A DNA stretch of 64,000 nucleotides from Streptomyces sp. VRA16 Mangrove soil (GTDB lineage: Bacteria > Actinomycetota > Actinomycetes > Streptomycetales > Streptomycetaceae). This document shows positions 33,636-44,200 of the stretch, one piece after another. How positions within the stretch are numbered: position 1 is the first letter of the stretch; each line of letters opens with the position of its first letter. Location: the NCBI RefSeq assembly GCF_017377775.1, contig NZ_JAFVLN010000007.1:310001-374000 (forward strand), given 5' to 3'. A model generated the notes under the pieces. The model was not told the origin of the DNA, searched no databases, and saw nothing but the letters and a program-made list of their open reading frames with translations. A program made the position numbers and the translations under genes.

Positions 33636-34199
33636 GTGAACAAGAAGCTTGCAGCCGCACTGTCCGGCGGTGCGGTACTGGTACTGGCGTTGTCGGGCTG
33701 CAGCGACGACAGCAATGACAAGCTGGACTCCTGGGCCAAGCAGGTCTGCGACGAGGTCCAGCCGCAGGCGAAGAAGATCGAGGCGGCCAACACCGCGATC
33801 CAGAAGCAGACGTCGGACAACAGTGCGCCGGCCGATGTGCAGAAGACGGACTCGCAGGCGTTCCAGGACATGTCCGACGCCTACAAGGCGATCGGTGACG
33901 CGGTCGACAAGGCGGGCGCCCCGCCGGTCGACAACGGTCAGACCAAGCAGCAGGACGCGGTCAAGGAGCTGGACAAGATCTCCACGTCGTACGCGGACCT
34001 GAAGAAGCAGGTCGACAAGCTCGACACCAACGACCAGGCCAAGTTCGCCGAGGGTCTCAAGGGCATCGCGGGCGAGCTCGACAAGCTGAGCCAGTCCGGC
34101 AGCGACGCCCTGAAGAACCTGGAGGAGGGTGACGTCGGCAAGGCGATGGCCAAGCAGGAGAGCTGCAAGAGCGCGTCCGCTTCGCCGTCGGCCTCGTAG
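33636..34199 (+). CDS. Small secreted lipoprotein
   Basis: The 187-residue product has a signal peptide ending in the lipobox ALSGC (about residue 22), followed by a Ser/Asp spacer. The mature part is all-helical and charged, with repeats of Lys/Asp/Gln (AKKIEAANTAIQKQTSD, LDKISTSYADLKKQVDKLD), and ends CKSASASPSAS. It has no enzyme motif and is likely an anchored extracytoplasmic helical bundle. The GTG at 33636 has GGAAGGG at the right spacing; an ATG at 33618 lies within that ribosome site. A terminator hairpin follows. Confidence 0.75.
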   Translation: MNKKLAAALSGGAVLVLALSGCSDDSNDKLDSWAKQVCDEVQPQAKKIEAANTAIQKQTSDNSAPADVQKTDSQAFQDMSDAYKAIGDAVDKAGAPPVDNGQTKQQDAVKELDKISTSYADLKKQVDKLDTNDQAKFAEGLKGIAGELDKLSQSGSDALKNLEEGDVGKAMAKQESCKSASASPSAS

Positions 34200-34216
34200 G
34201 GTCCGCCCGGCGTACG

Positions 34217-34255
34217 CGCCCCCGGTGCCGCGGGGAAACCCGCCGCACCGGGGGC
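34217..34255 (+). terminator. Hairpin terminator after lipoprotein gene
   Basis: CGCCCCCGGTGC (34217-34228) pairs with GCACCGGGGGCG (34244-34255). An inner CGGG/CCCG extension closes on a GAAA tetraloop. Confidence 0.8.
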
Positions 34256-34349
34256 GCCGCCGTTTTCCCGCGCGCCCCCGCGCCGGAGGGCCGTGCCCAC
34301 CCGTTCCACCGTGCGGAAGGCCTGCCCGCGGCGCGGTAACAATGGAAGC

Positions 34350-35939
34350 GTGAGTAATTCCTCCGCCTCTGTGCCGCTGCCCGCCGCCGACCGCCCCGAC
34401 GCCGCCCGCGCCCTGCGCGACGCGCTCATCGAAGCCGAGTTCACCGCCGACGGGCTGCTCGAACTGCTCGGCGCGCCCGCCTACGCGGCGCTCGCCCGCA
34501 GCGAGACCGTGCCCGCGCTGCGCGCCACCCGTGGCGACAGCCCGCTGGAGACGCTGGTGCGGCTGTTCCTGCTGCAGCAGCCCGTCGCGCGCGAGCGGCT
34601 GGCCGGGGTGCTCGACGTCGACCTGGGCGTGGCGAGCGGCTGGCTGCGCGACGTGAACGGCGCTTCCGGCGCTTCCGGTGCCGCCGGTGCCGCCGGTGTC
34701 GCCGGTGTCGCCGGTGCCGAGGTCGCCGCGACCGTCGACGTCCGCCCCTACGGCGGTCCCGACGGCGAGGACTGGTTCATCGTCTCCGACCTCGGCTGCG
34801 CGGTCGGCGGCGCCGGCGGTATCGGCAGCCGCGACGAGGGAGTGGTGCTCGGCGTCGGCGGTGCCTCCACGACGCTGGCCGGGATCACCGTCCGTACGCC
34901 CGTCGACTCCGCCCTCGACATCGGCACCGGCTCCGGGATCCAGGCCCTGCACGCCGCCCGGCACGCCACCCACGTCACCGCGACCGACCTCAACTCCCGC
35001 GCCCTGCACATCACCGGACTGACGCTCGCGCTCTCCGGCGTCCAGGCCGCCGACCTGCGGGAGGGCTCGCTGTACGAGCCCGTGGGCGAGGGGGGCGACG
35101 CCAGGTACGACCTGATCGTGTCGAACCCGCCCTTCGTCATCTCGCCCGGCGCCCGGCTGACCTACCGCGACGGCGGGATGAGCGGGGACGATCTGTGCCG
35201 CTCGATCGTTCAGGGAGCGGGGCAGCATCTGAACGAGGGGGGATTCGCACAGTTCCTGGCCAACTGGGAGCACGTCGAGGGTGAGGAGTGGACCGAGCGG
35301 CTGCGCTCGTGGGTGCCGCGCGGCTGCGACGCCTGGATCGTGCAGCGCGAGGTGCAGGACATCACGCAGTACGCGGAGTTGTGGCTGCGCGACGCCGGTG
35401 ACCACCGCACCGACCCGGCGGAGTACGCGGCGCGCTACGACGCGTGGCTGGACGAGTTCGAGGCCCGCAAGGTGAAGGCCGTCGGCTTCGGCTGGATCAC
35501 CCTGCGCAAGACCGCGAGCGACGAGCCGTCGATCACCGTCGAGGAGTGGCCGCACCCCGTCGAGCAGCCGCTCGGCGACACCGTACGGGCGCACTTCGAG
35601 CGGGTCGACTGGCTGCGCACGCACGACGACGCGGCGCTGCTTCAGTCGTCGTTCACGCTCGCCGGTGAGGTCGTGCAGGAGCAGGTCGGCCTGCCGGGCG
35701 CCGAGGACCCGGAGCACGTCGTGCTGCGCCAGGGCCGCGGGATGCGCCGGGCGACGAAGGTGGACACGGTCGGCGCGGGCTTCGCGGGCGTCTGCGACGG
35801 GACCCTGAGCGCCGGGACGATCCTGGACGCCATCGCCCAACTCATGGGCGAGGAGCCCGTGTTGCTGCGCGACCAGACGCCGGCTCAGATCCGCACCCTG
35901 GTCGAGCAGGGCTTCCTGGAGCCCGTACGCCGAGCCTGA
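34350..35939 (+). CDS. SAM-dependent methyltransferase (HemK/RsmC-like)
   Basis: This 529-residue protein has a class I methyltransferase core. It shows motif I ALDIGTGSGIQALHAARHA, motif II TATDLNSRALHITGLTLAL, and the catalytic VSNPPFVISPG typical of N-methylation of Gln, adenine or guanine. The N-terminal 190 residues are a helical/winged domain seen in a group of actinobacterial methyltransferases. It carries a repeat-built linker GASGASGAAGAAGVAGVAGA. The target is unknown. The GTG at 34350 is preferred; an upstream ATG at 34293 lacks a ribosome site. It is a long-standing neighbour of topA. Confidence 0.8.
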   Translation: MSNSSASVPLPAADRPDAARALRDALIEAEFTADGLLELLGAPAYAALARSETVPALRATRGDSPLETLVRLFLLQQPVARERLAGVLDVDLGVASGWLRDVNGASGASGAAGAAGVAGVAGAEVAATVDVRPYGGPDGEDWFIVSDLGCAVGGAGGIGSRDEGVVLGVGGASTTLAGITVRTPVDSALDIGTGSGIQALHAARHATHVTATDLNSRALHITGLTLALSGVQAADLREGSLYEPVGEGGDARYDLIVSNPPFVISPGARLTYRDGGMSGDDLCRSIVQGAGQHLNEGGFAQFLANWEHVEGEEWTERLRSWVPRGCDAWIVQREVQDITQYAELWLRDAGDHRTDPAEYAARYDAWLDEFEARKVKAVGFGWITLRKTASDEPSITVEEWPHPVEQPLGDTVRAHFERVDWLRTHDDAALLQSSFTLAGEVVQEQVGLPGAEDPEHVVLRQGRGMRRATKVDTVGAGFAGVCDGTLSAGTILDAIAQLMGEEPVLLRDQTPAQIRTLVEQGFLEPVRRA

Positions 35940-36050
35940 CGGCCGCTCTTCGCCTTGCGCTGTACGGGAGTTCACCCCGGGTTGGCCTGCCGGTGTCAGC
36001 GTCTCCCGTCTGGGTACCGCGACCGGTACCGGGATCGGGGAGGCAAGGCG

Positions 36051-36248
36051 ATGGAGAGTACCCCCGCGCTCTTCGCGGGCACCGTGTTCGCGCTGTTCGG
36101 AGCGGGTCTCGTGGTGTGGACGGGTGCGCGCACACTGCACCGGGAGCCGGTGCTGGACGGCGCGCGTCCGGTGGCGGCGGCGGTGCTCACCGGGGCGTCC
36201 GGAGTGGCGTCGCTGGCGCTCGCGGTGTGGTGTTTCGGCCAGACGTGA
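36051..36248 (+). CDS. Two-helix membrane protein, 65 residues
   Basis: The product MESTPALFAGTVFALFGAGL starts with one membrane helix (about 5-24), has a short basic loop (GARTLHREPVLDGARP), and ends with a second helix (42-62). GAGGCAAGG precedes the ATG at 36051. No family is recognised, but the two-helix layout with a polar loop makes coding likely. Short repeats of GGACGTGACGTGC follow at 36270-36320. Confidence 0.6.
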   Translation: MESTPALFAGTVFALFGAGLVVWTGARTLHREPVLDGARPVAAAVLTGASGVASLALAVWCFGQT

Positions 36249-36334
36249 GACGTCCGGGCATCCGGGTATTCGGACGTGCGGACGTGACGTGCGGACGTGA
36301 CGTGCGGACGTCCGGACGTTCAGATGTGAGACAT

Positions 36335-36376
36335 GCCGAAGGGCCCGCCCCGCTTCCGCGGTGCGGGCCCTTCGGC
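36335..36376. terminator. Bidirectional hairpin between convergent genes
   Basis: GCCGAAGGGCCCGC (36335-36348) pairs with GCGGGCCCTTCGGC (36363-36376). It sits between the 65-residue gene and the convergent TM2 gene. Confidence 0.8.
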
Positions 36377-36395
36377 GCAGTTGCCTCCGACGGCG

Positions 36396-36686
36396 TCAGC
36401 CGCGCAGCACGCGGCCCTGGCTGTCGGTGCGGTCGGTGCTGGTGAAGAACAGGATCGCGTCGATCAGGGCCCAGAAGCCCAGGCCGCCGCAGGTGAACAG
36501 CTGGGCGAGCGCGACGCCCGTGTTGCCGACGTAGAAGCGGCCGATGCCGAAGCCGCCCAGGAAGAGCTGGAGCACACCTGCGGTGACCTTGGACTTCTCG
36601 GAGTACGGGCGGCCCTGCGGGTCGTAGCCGTACGGGGCGTTGGGGTCGGGCTGACCGGGCTGGCCGGGCTGAGCGGGGTAGGACAT
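36396..36686 (-). CDS. TM2-domain membrane protein
   Basis: The 96-residue protein has a Pro/Gly/Gln-rich head (MSYPAQPGQPGQPDPNAP). The two-helix TM2 domain follows: GVLQLFLGGFGIGRFYVGNT, then ALAQLFTCGGLGFWALIDAI. The N-terminal YGYDPQGRPYSEKSKV is shared with the larger paralogue at 37312. TM2 proteins are small membrane proteins of unclear role. The ATG at 36686 has a GGAGAA site. The paralogue pair flanks a DUF2752 gene, all on the minus strand. Confidence 0.85.
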   Translation of the reverse strand: MSYPAQPGQPGQPDPNAPYGYDPQGRPYSEKSKVTAGVLQLFLGGFGIGRFYVGNTGVALAQLFTCGGLGFWALIDAILFFTSTDRTDSQGRVLRG

Positions 36687-36911
36687 GCGCGTTCTCCTCG
36701 GGGACAGCGCAAGGGGCACGGCGCGGCCGTGCTCCTGAGCGGATGACTGGTGAGGCGGATGCGCTGTGTGGGGACGTCGCGCAGCCTCGGAGTGCCCAAA
36801 TTTAGAGGCAGTTGAGGCGGGCTCGCCCCGGAGGAGGGGTTTCGTGGCGGGTTTGTGACCTGAGGGGTGCGTGGTGCCGACAGGGCCTGTGCGGCGGTGT
36901 GTGATGCGGCA

Positions 36912-37328
36912 TCAGAGCGCGTTGCGCAGCACGGTCCACACGAGGGCGACGGCGAGGATCGCCGCCTGGCCGCGCGGTGGGATCCGCGGTCGCCAGCGGC
37001 GCCCGCGCAGCCCCTCGTAGGCCCAGCGGCCGAGGAGGGCGAGGGCGAAGGGCGCGGTGAGCAGCAGCAGCCGGTTGTCGTGCCAGGCCGCGGTGAACTG
37101 ACCGTGCATCAGGTCGTAGACCATGCGGCTGCCGCCGCACGCCGGGCAGAGCAGCCCCGTCGCCCAGTTGAAGGGGCAGCGGGGCAGCCAGTGGCCGGGC
37201 TCGTGGGGGTTGGTGCCGTAGAGGTAGTACGCGCCGACGGCACCCGCGGCCAGCACCCCGACCGGGGCCGCCGCCGGGTGCCGCCACAGCGCGCGGGCCC
37301 GGCCGCGGCCGTCAGCCGCGCAGGACAC
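36912..37328 (-). CDS. DUF2752 membrane protein
   Basis: The 138-residue product has the DUF2752 core CPFNWATGLLCPACGGSRMV, with its conserved CPxCGxxR, between membrane helices at about 20-38, 85-103 and 118-134. Its function is unknown. The GTG at 37328 overlaps the end of the upstream TM2 gene by 17 bp, so the two form an operon; this pairing of TM2 and DUF2752 genes is common in actinobacteria. Confidence 0.85.
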   Translation of the reverse strand: MSCAADGRGRARALWRHPAAAPVGVLAAGAVGAYYLYGTNPHEPGHWLPRCPFNWATGLLCPACGGSRMVYDLMHGQFTAAWHDNRLLLLTAPFALALLGRWAYEGLRGRRWRPRIPPRGQAAILAVALVWTVLRNAL

Positions 37329-37821
37329 GGCCGTTCGAGTCCGTGGTGTTGCTGCTGGTCAGCAGGATGATGCCGTCGATCAGCGCCCAGATGCCGAGGC
37401 CGCCGCAGGTGAACAGCTGCGCGAGGCCGATGCCGACATTGCCGATGTAGAAACGGCCGACGCCGAAGCCGCCGAGGAAGAGCTGCAGCACCCCGGCGAC
37501 GATCTTGGACTTGTCCGAGTACGGGCGGCCGTACGGGTCGTATCCGTAGGGGGCGTTCGGGTCGTAGCCGCCGCCCATCGGCATGCCGGGCTGCGGCGGA
37601 CCCGCGTACCCGCCGCCCGGGTAGCCGGCTCCGGGAGCGCCCCCCGGGTAACCGGCGCCCGGCGCGCCGCCCGGGTAGCCGTATCCGGGCTGGGAGTCCT
37701 GCTGGGGGTAGCCGTAGCCGGGCTGCGGGGCGCCCTGCTGCGGGTAGCCGTACGGGCCGGGCTGGCCGGGCTGTCCCTGCGGGTCCTGCGGGGGCGGGCC
37801 GTAGGGGTTGCTGTCGGACAT
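37312..37821 (-). CDS. TM2-domain protein with Tyr/Gly/Pro-rich head
   Basis: The 169-residue product has a low-complexity head (PQQGAPQPGYGYPQQDSQPG, then repeated GAPGAGYPGG), and the same TM2 core as the gene at 36396: GVLQLFLGGFGVGRFYIGNV and ALIDGIILLTSSNTTDSNG. The repeat units in the head are multiples of three bases. It is the first gene of the pair with DUF2752. The ATG at 37821 follows AGGAGCATCCCG upstream. Confidence 0.85.
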   Translation of the reverse strand: MSDSNPYGPPPQDPQGQPGQPGPYGYPQQGAPQPGYGYPQQDSQPGYGYPGGAPGAGYPGGAPGAGYPGGGYAGPPQPGMPMGGGYDPNAPYGYDPYGRPYSDKSKIVAGVLQLFLGGFGVGRFYIGNVGIGLAQLFTCGGLGIWALIDGIILLTSSNTTDSNGRVLRG

Positions 37822-38218
37822 CGGGATGCTCCTGGGTCGGATGCCTGGGGACGGAGCCGGAGGCTCCCGCAGGCTCCCCCAGCCACTGCCATCTTGTCAG
37901 GACGGGATAAGTACGGGGAGTGAGGGATGCCGCGAGTCCCTTGATCGGGGCGCAACCGGGACGCTCGTGACAGGAACGTGGCACACACAGTGAACGGACG
38001 GGTACCCGGAGCCCATGCGTCCGCTCCCCGGTCCGGGGGCAGGATCACGAGGAGTCGGGTTACCGTTCCGAGTGGCTGCTGCGTGCTTTTCCCGTTTGAC
38101 ACACCGGCGGGAGGTACCGTCACACTCCGCAGCAGTGCCGTAGAGCCCGTAGCGCCGCAGCAGTGCGGCCAGCAGCGACCAGAACGGCCCCAACCGCCGA
38201 CCGGAGAGAAGAGCGAAG
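37822..38218. promoter_or_regulatory. Divergent region between TM2 gene and topA
   Basis: This 397-bp gap holds no supported gene. It must contain the promoters of the TM2 operon and topA. TTGACA at 38096-38101 is a good -35-like hexamer on the plus strand, but a -10 at the right spacing is not clear. A CAGCAG/GCCGTAG repeat near 38130-38170 precedes the topA ribosome site. Confidence 0.35.
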
Positions 38219-41071
38219 TTGTCCCCGACCAGCGAGACCGCACAGGGCGGCCGCCGACTCGTCATCGTCGAGTCGCCCGCCAAGGCGAAGACGATCAAGG
38301 GCTACCTCGGCCCTGGGTACGTCGTCGAAGCGAGCGTCGGGCACATCCGCGACCTCCCCAGCGGCGCGGCCGAGGTCCCCGAGAAGTACACCGGCGAGGT
38401 GCGCCGCCTCGGCGTCGACGTGGAGAACGACTTCGAGCCGATCTACGTCGTCAACGCCGACAAGAAGGCCCAGGTCAAGAAGCTCAAGGACCTGCTGAAG
38501 GACTCCACCGAGCTCTTCCTCGCCACCGATGAGGACCGCGAGGGCGAGGCCATCGCGTGGCACCTCCTGGAGGTCCTGAAGCCCAAGGTTCCCGTCCACC
38601 GGATGGTCTTCCACGAGATCACCAAGGACGCGATCCGCTCCGCCGTCGCCAACCCGCGCGAGCTGAACAAGCGCATGGTCGACGCCCAGGAGACCCGCCG
38701 CATCCTCGACCGTCTCTACGGCTACGAGGTCTCGCCGGTCCTGTGGAAGAAGGTCATGCCGCGCCTGTCGGCGGGCCGTGTCCAGTCGGTGGCCACCCGG
38801 CTCGTCGTCGAGCGCGAGCGCGAGCGCATCGCCTTCCGCTCCGCCGAGTACTGGGACCTGACCGGAACCTTCGCCACCGGCCGCGCCGGTGACCCGTCCG
38901 ACCCGTCGTCGCTGGTCGCACGCCTGTCGGCGGTCGACGGCAAGCGCATCGCGCAGGGCCGCGACTTCGACTCGCTCGGCCAGATCAAGGGCGGCAACTC
39001 GGCGAACACGCTGCACCTGGACGAGGCGAACGCGCGAGCGCTCGCCGCCGCCCTGGAGAACACGTCGTTCGCCGTCCGTTCGGTCGAGTCCAAGCCGTAC
39101 CGCCGCTCGCCGTACGCGCCTTTCCGTACGACGACGATGCAGCAGGAGGCCTCGCGCAAGCTGGGCTTCGGCGCCAAGGCGACCATGCAGGTGGCCCAGA
39201 AGCTGTACGAGAACGGCTTCATCACCTATATGCGTACGGACTCCACGACGCTCTCGGACACGGCGGTGACCGCCGCCCGCGCTCAGGTCACGCAGCTGTA
39301 CGGCTCGGACTACCTGCCGGACAAGCCGCGCACCTACGCGGGCAAGGTCAAGAACGCGCAGGAGGCGCACGAGGCGATCCGTCCCTCGGGCGACCGCTTC
39401 CGCACGCCCGCCGAGACCGGTCTGACCGGCGACCAGTTCAAGCTGTACGAGCTGATCTGGAAGCGGACCGTCGCCTCCCAGATGAAGGACGCGGTCGGCA
39501 ACTCGGTCACGGTCAAGATCGCGGGCACGTCGAGCGACGGCCGCGACGCCGAGTTCAGCGCGTCCGGCAAGACCATCACCTTCCACGGCTTCCTCAAGGC
39601 CTACGTCGAGGGCGCCGACGACCCGAACGCGGAGCTGGACGACCGCGAGCGCCGTCTGCCGCAGGTCGCCGAGGGCGACGCGCTGTCCGCCGAGGAGATC
39701 TCGGTCGACGGCCACGCCACCAAGCCGCCGGCCCGCTACACCGAGGCCTCGCTGGTCAAGGAGCTGGAAGAGCGCGAGATCGGCCGCCCGTCGACGTACG
39801 CGTCGATCATCGGCACCATCCTCGACCGCGGCTATGTGTTCAAGAAGGGCACGGCGCTCGTCCCGTCCTTCCTGTCCTTCGCCGTCGTCAACCTGCTGGA
39901 GAAGCACTTCGGCCGGCTCGTCGACTACGACTTCACCGCCAAGATGGAGGACGACCTCGACCGCATCGCGCGCGGTGAGGCGCAGTCCGTGCCCTGGCTG
40001 AAGCGCTTCTACTTCGGTGAGGGATCGGGTGACGCGAGCGCGGCCGACGCGGGCAACGGCGACGGGGACCACCTCGGCGGCCTCAAGGAGCTCGTGACCG
40101 ACCTGGGCGCGATCGACGCCCGCGAGGTCTCGTCCTTCCCCGTCGGCAACGACATCGTGCTGCGGGTGGGGCGCTACGGCCCGTACGTCGAGCGCGGTGA
40201 GCGCGACTCCGAGGGCCACCAGCGCGCCGACGTCCCCGAGGACCTCGCCCCCGACGAGCTGTCGGTCGAGTACGCGGAGGAGCTGCTCGCCAAGCCGAGC
40301 GGCGACTTCGAGCTGGGTACCGATCCGGGCAGCGGGAACCAGATCATCGCCAAGGACGGGCGCTACGGCCCGTACGTCACCGAGGTGCTCCCCGAGGGCA
40401 CCCCGAAGACCGGCAAGAACGCGGTGAAGCCGCGGACGGCCTCGCTCTTCAAGTCGATGTCGCTCGACACGGTGACGCTCGACGACGCCCTGAAGCTGAT
40501 GTCGCTCCCGCGCGTGGTGGGCACCGACGCCGAGGGCGTCGAGATCACCGCGCAGAACGGGCGGTACGGGCCGTACCTGAAGAAGGGCACGGACTCGCGG
40601 TCGCTGACGGCCGAGGAGCAGCTCTTCACCATCACGCTGGAAGAGGCGCTGGAGATCTACTCCCAGCCCAAGCAGCGCGGGCGCGCGGCCGCGAAGCCGC
40701 CGCTGAAGGAGCTCGGCGAGGACCCGGTCAGCGGGAAGCCCGTCGTCGTCAAGGACGGCCGCTTCGGCGCGTACGTCACCGACGGCGAGACCAACGCGAC
40801 GCTGCGCGCGGCCGACTCGGTCGAGGACATCACGCCGGAGCGCGGCTACGAGCTGCTCGCGGAGAAGCGGGCCAAGGGACCCGCCAAGAAGACCGCGAAG
40901 AAGGCCGTCAAGAAGGCGCCGGCCAAGAAGGCCGCCGCCAAGAAGACGACCACGGCGAAGAAGACGGCGGCGAAGAAGACCACCACCGCCAAGAAGACGA
41001 CCACGAAGAAGACGACCACGAAGAAGGCGGCCGCCTCCAAGACGGCGGCCTCCGGCGCGGCCGACGAGTAG
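38219..41071 (+). CDS. topA: DNA topoisomerase I
   Basis: This 950-residue type IA topoisomerase relaxes negative supercoils. The Toprim part starts LVIVESPAKAKTIKGYL and has ATDEDREGEAIAWHL. The catalytic tyrosine is in ENGFITYMRTDSTTLS (about Tyr337). PSTYASIIGTILDRGYV is in the core. The end is a Lys/Ala-rich tail (AKKTAKKAVKKAPAKKAAAK), typical of actinobacterial TopA, which binds DNA for processivity. The start is a TTG at 38219 with GGAGAG upstream. It is read toward the tmk fusion. Confidence 0.96.
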   Translation: MSPTSETAQGGRRLVIVESPAKAKTIKGYLGPGYVVEASVGHIRDLPSGAAEVPEKYTGEVRRLGVDVENDFEPIYVVNADKKAQVKKLKDLLKDSTELFLATDEDREGEAIAWHLLEVLKPKVPVHRMVFHEITKDAIRSAVANPRELNKRMVDAQETRRILDRLYGYEVSPVLWKKVMPRLSAGRVQSVATRLVVERERERIAFRSAEYWDLTGTFATGRAGDPSDPSSLVARLSAVDGKRIAQGRDFDSLGQIKGGNSANTLHLDEANARALAAALENTSFAVRSVESKPYRRSPYAPFRTTTMQQEASRKLGFGAKATMQVAQKLYENGFITYMRTDSTTLSDTAVTAARAQVTQLYGSDYLPDKPRTYAGKVKNAQEAHEAIRPSGDRFRTPAETGLTGDQFKLYELIWKRTVASQMKDAVGNSVTVKIAGTSSDGRDAEFSASGKTITFHGFLKAYVEGADDPNAELDDRERRLPQVAEGDALSAEEISVDGHATKPPARYTEASLVKELEEREIGRPSTYASIIGTILDRGYVFKKGTALVPSFLSFAVVNLLEKHFGRLVDYDFTAKMEDDLDRIARGEAQSVPWLKRFYFGEGSGDASAADAGNGDGDHLGGLKELVTDLGAIDAREVSSFPVGNDIVLRVGRYGPYVERGERDSEGHQRADVPEDLAPDELSVEYAEELLAKPSGDFELGTDPGSGNQIIAKDGRYGPYVTEVLPEGTPKTGKNAVKPRTASLFKSMSLDTVTLDDALKLMSLPRVVGTDAEGVEITAQNGRYGPYLKKGTDSRSLTAEEQLFTITLEEALEIYSQPKQRGRAAAKPPLKELGEDPVSGKPVVVKDGRFGAYVTDGETNATLRAADSVEDITPERGYELLAEKRAKGPAKKTAKKAVKKAPAKKAAAKKTTTAKKTAAKKTTTAKKTTTKKTTTKKAAASKTAASGAADE

Positions 41072-41190
41072 TGGACCGCCGCGCGGGCCGTCGATCGGCC
41101 GTTGACCTGCCGTCGATCTGCCGTTGATCGGGCCGCCCCGTACCGGCGCGTGCGGGCCGGTCCCGCAGAGCCGTTTTACGTAGACACGTG

Positions 41191-41220
41191 GACGCCCCCG
41201 GAAGTTGTACCGGGGGCGTC
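41191..41220 (+). terminator. Hairpin terminator after topA
   Basis: GACGCCCCCGG (41191-41201) pairs with CCGGGGGCGTC (41210-41220), followed by CATTTGTT. It lies 120 bp past topA and 55 bp before the next gene. Confidence 0.8.
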
Positions 41221-41274
41221 CATTTGTTCGGGCTGGGCGCCCGGAGTGTCGGTGCGTCCCGATAGGCTGGACGA

Positions 41275-44200
41275 ATGACCCCTGCCGAGCAGCCAACGGC
41301 CCCCAGTAGTGCGGCCCCAGACGACGCCCTGGTAGCGGACTCCCGAGAGCGCGCCGTGCGCGCCCTCCTGCGCGCACCCCAGTTGAAGCGACTGTGGTCC
41401 GCGCAGCTCGTCGGCGGGGTCGGTGATGTGCTCGGGCTGCTTGTGCTCGTGGTGCTCGCACTGCAGGCGGCCATCGCCGAGGGATCGTTCGGCGCCGGGT
41501 ACAGCGGCGTCGCCCTGGCCGTCACCGCCGTGTTCGGCGCGCGGATCCTGTCCACGCTGCTCTTCGGCGCCGTGCTGCTCGGCCCGCTGACGACCCTGAC
41601 CACGCCCGGCGGCCCGCTCGACCGGCGCTGGACCATGGTCGGCGCCGACGGACTGCGTGCCGCGCTGCTGATCGTCGCCCCGCTGTGGATCGACTGGACG
41701 CCGGACAACGCGCTGGCGCTGATCCTCGTCACCGCCTTCGTGGCCGGGGTCGCCGAGCGGTTCTGGACGGTCGCCAAGGAGAGCGCGGCGCCCGCGCTGC
41801 TGCCCGCGCCGCCCCTGGAGGGCGCGGCCGTGCGCCCGCTGCCCGACCACATGGACGCGCTGCGCAGGCTCTCGCTGCGCACGACCTTCGTCGGCGTTCC
41901 GCTGGCGGCCGCGGTGCTCGTCGTGGTCACGCTGGTGCAGAACCTGATCGGTGCGGGCGTGGACTGGTTCGCGCTGCACCAGGTGGCGCTGTCGTCGTAC
42001 GTGGGGGCGGGCCTGTTCGCCGCCTCCCTGTCCGTCGTCTTCTTCCTCGAACTGCCCGGTACGCAGACCCCGCGCGCGCGGTCGCCGCTGGAGGGGCTGC
42101 GCCGCCCGAAGACCGGCACCGGTGTCGACAAGGGACGCACCGGCGCCATCCCGCTGCTCGTGCTCGCGTGCGCCGCGGTCGCCGGAGCGGTCTCCGCGGC
42201 CGTCGCCGTCGCCGTGCTGCAGGCCAAGGACCTGGACGGCGGACCGGTCACCTTCGGTCTGCTCGTGCTCGGTCTGACCGGCGGCACCGTCATCGGGATC
42301 CGCAGCGCGCCGTCCGTGCTGCCGTCGCTCTCGCGCCGCCGGCTGCTCGCGCTGGCCATCGCGCTCACCGGCATCGCGCTGCTCGCCGCCGGGCTCGTGC
42401 CCGACGTGACCAGCGTGATCCTCATCGTCACGCTCGGCGGTGTCGCCGCCGGCATCGCGGCCAACACCGGGCACACGCTGCTCGACCAGGAGACCGAGGA
42501 GTACCGCAGGGCCCGCACCACCGAGCACCTCCAGGCGGTCGTACGGGTCTCGGTGGCGCTCGGCGCCCTGATCGCGCCGCTGCTCGCCGCGCTGATCGGG
42601 CGGCACCGCCTGGAGAGCGGCAAGTTCGTCTTCGCGCACGGCGGCGCCGCGTTCACGCTGATGCTGGTGGGCGCGCTGCTGCTGCCCGTTGCCGCGCTGG
42701 TGCTCGCCAAGGCCGACGACCGCAGCGGGGTCCCGTTCCGCCACGACCTGCGCGACGCGCTGCTCGGCGGCCACGACCCGGCGCAGGCACCCGCCCCGAG
42801 CGGCTTCTTCATCGCCCTGGAGGGCGGCGACGGGGCCGGCAAGTCCACGCAGGCGCAGGCGCTCGCCGACTGGATCCGGGCCAAGGGCCACGAGGTCGTC
42901 GTCACCCGCGAGCCGGGCGCCACCCCGGTCGGCAAGCGGCTGCGCTCGATCCTGCTCGACGTGTCGTCGGCCGGTCTGTCGCACCGCGCGGAGGCGCTGC
43001 TGTACGCCGCCGACCGCGCGGAGCACGTCGACACCGTTGTCCGCCCCGCTCTGGAGCGCGGCGCCGTCGTCATCTCCGACCGGTACATCGACTCGTCCGT
43101 CGCCTACCAGGGCGCGGGCCGTGACCTGTCGCCCGTCGAGGTCGCCCGGATCAACCGCTGGGCCACCAGCGGACTCGTACCGAACCTGACCGTGCTGCTC
43201 GACGTGGACCCGGAGGCCGCCCGCGAGCGGTTCACCGAGGCGCCCGACCGGCTGGAGTCGGAGCCGATGGAGTTCCACGCGCGCGTGCGCTCCGGTTTCC
43301 TCACCCTGGCCGCCGGTGACCCCGGCCGCTACCTGGTCGTCGACGCCGGGCAGGAGCCGGAGGCGGTCACGACCGTCGTCCGGCACCGCCTGGACATGCT
43401 GCTTCCGCTCTCCGAGGCCGAGATCAAGGCGCAGGAGGAGGCCCGCAAGGCCGCCGAGGAAGAGGCGCGCCGCAAGGCCGAGGAGGAGGCCGCCCGCAAG
43501 GCGGAGGAGGAGCGCCTGGAGCGCGAGCGCCAGGAGCAGCTCGCCAAGCTGCGCGCCGAGGAGGAGGAGCGCAAGCGCCGCGAGCTGGAGGAGGCGCAGC
43601 GCATCGAGGCCGAGCGCCAGGCCGAGGAGGCGCGCGTGCGGGCCGAGGAGGCCCGTAAGAAGGCCGAGGAGGAGCGGGCGCGGCTGCTCGCGGAGGAGGC
43701 CGCCCGCAAGGCGGAGGAGGAGCGCCGCCGCAAGCAGGCCGAGGAAGAGGCGCGGCTGCGGTCCGAGGCCGAGGAGCGGCGCCTGGAGAAGCAGCGCAAG
43801 GCCGAGGAGGCCCTGCTGCGGGCCGAGGAGGCGCGGCGGCTCGCGGCCCAGGCGAGCGCGGCGGCGGCGGAGGCCGGGCGGACGATGGAGTTCCGCAAGG
43901 TCGAGGACGCCAGGCCCGCGACACCGGCTGCACCGGCGGCCCCTGTGACCCCGGCGGCTCCCGCGACTCCGGCGCAGCCGCCCGTTCCGGACAACGAGAC
44001 GACCGTGCCGACGCCGATGGTGCGGCCCGAGGACCTGCCTGCCAAGGCGGGCGCGGCCGACGAGACCGCGGTGCTGCCGCAGGTCCCGGAGGCGACTCCG
44101 GCGTCCCCCTCCGACGCAGAGGAGACCGCGGTGCTTCCGCAGCCGCCCGCCGGCGCGGCGGACGAGACGGCGGTGCTCCCGCAGGTGCCGGATCCGGCCG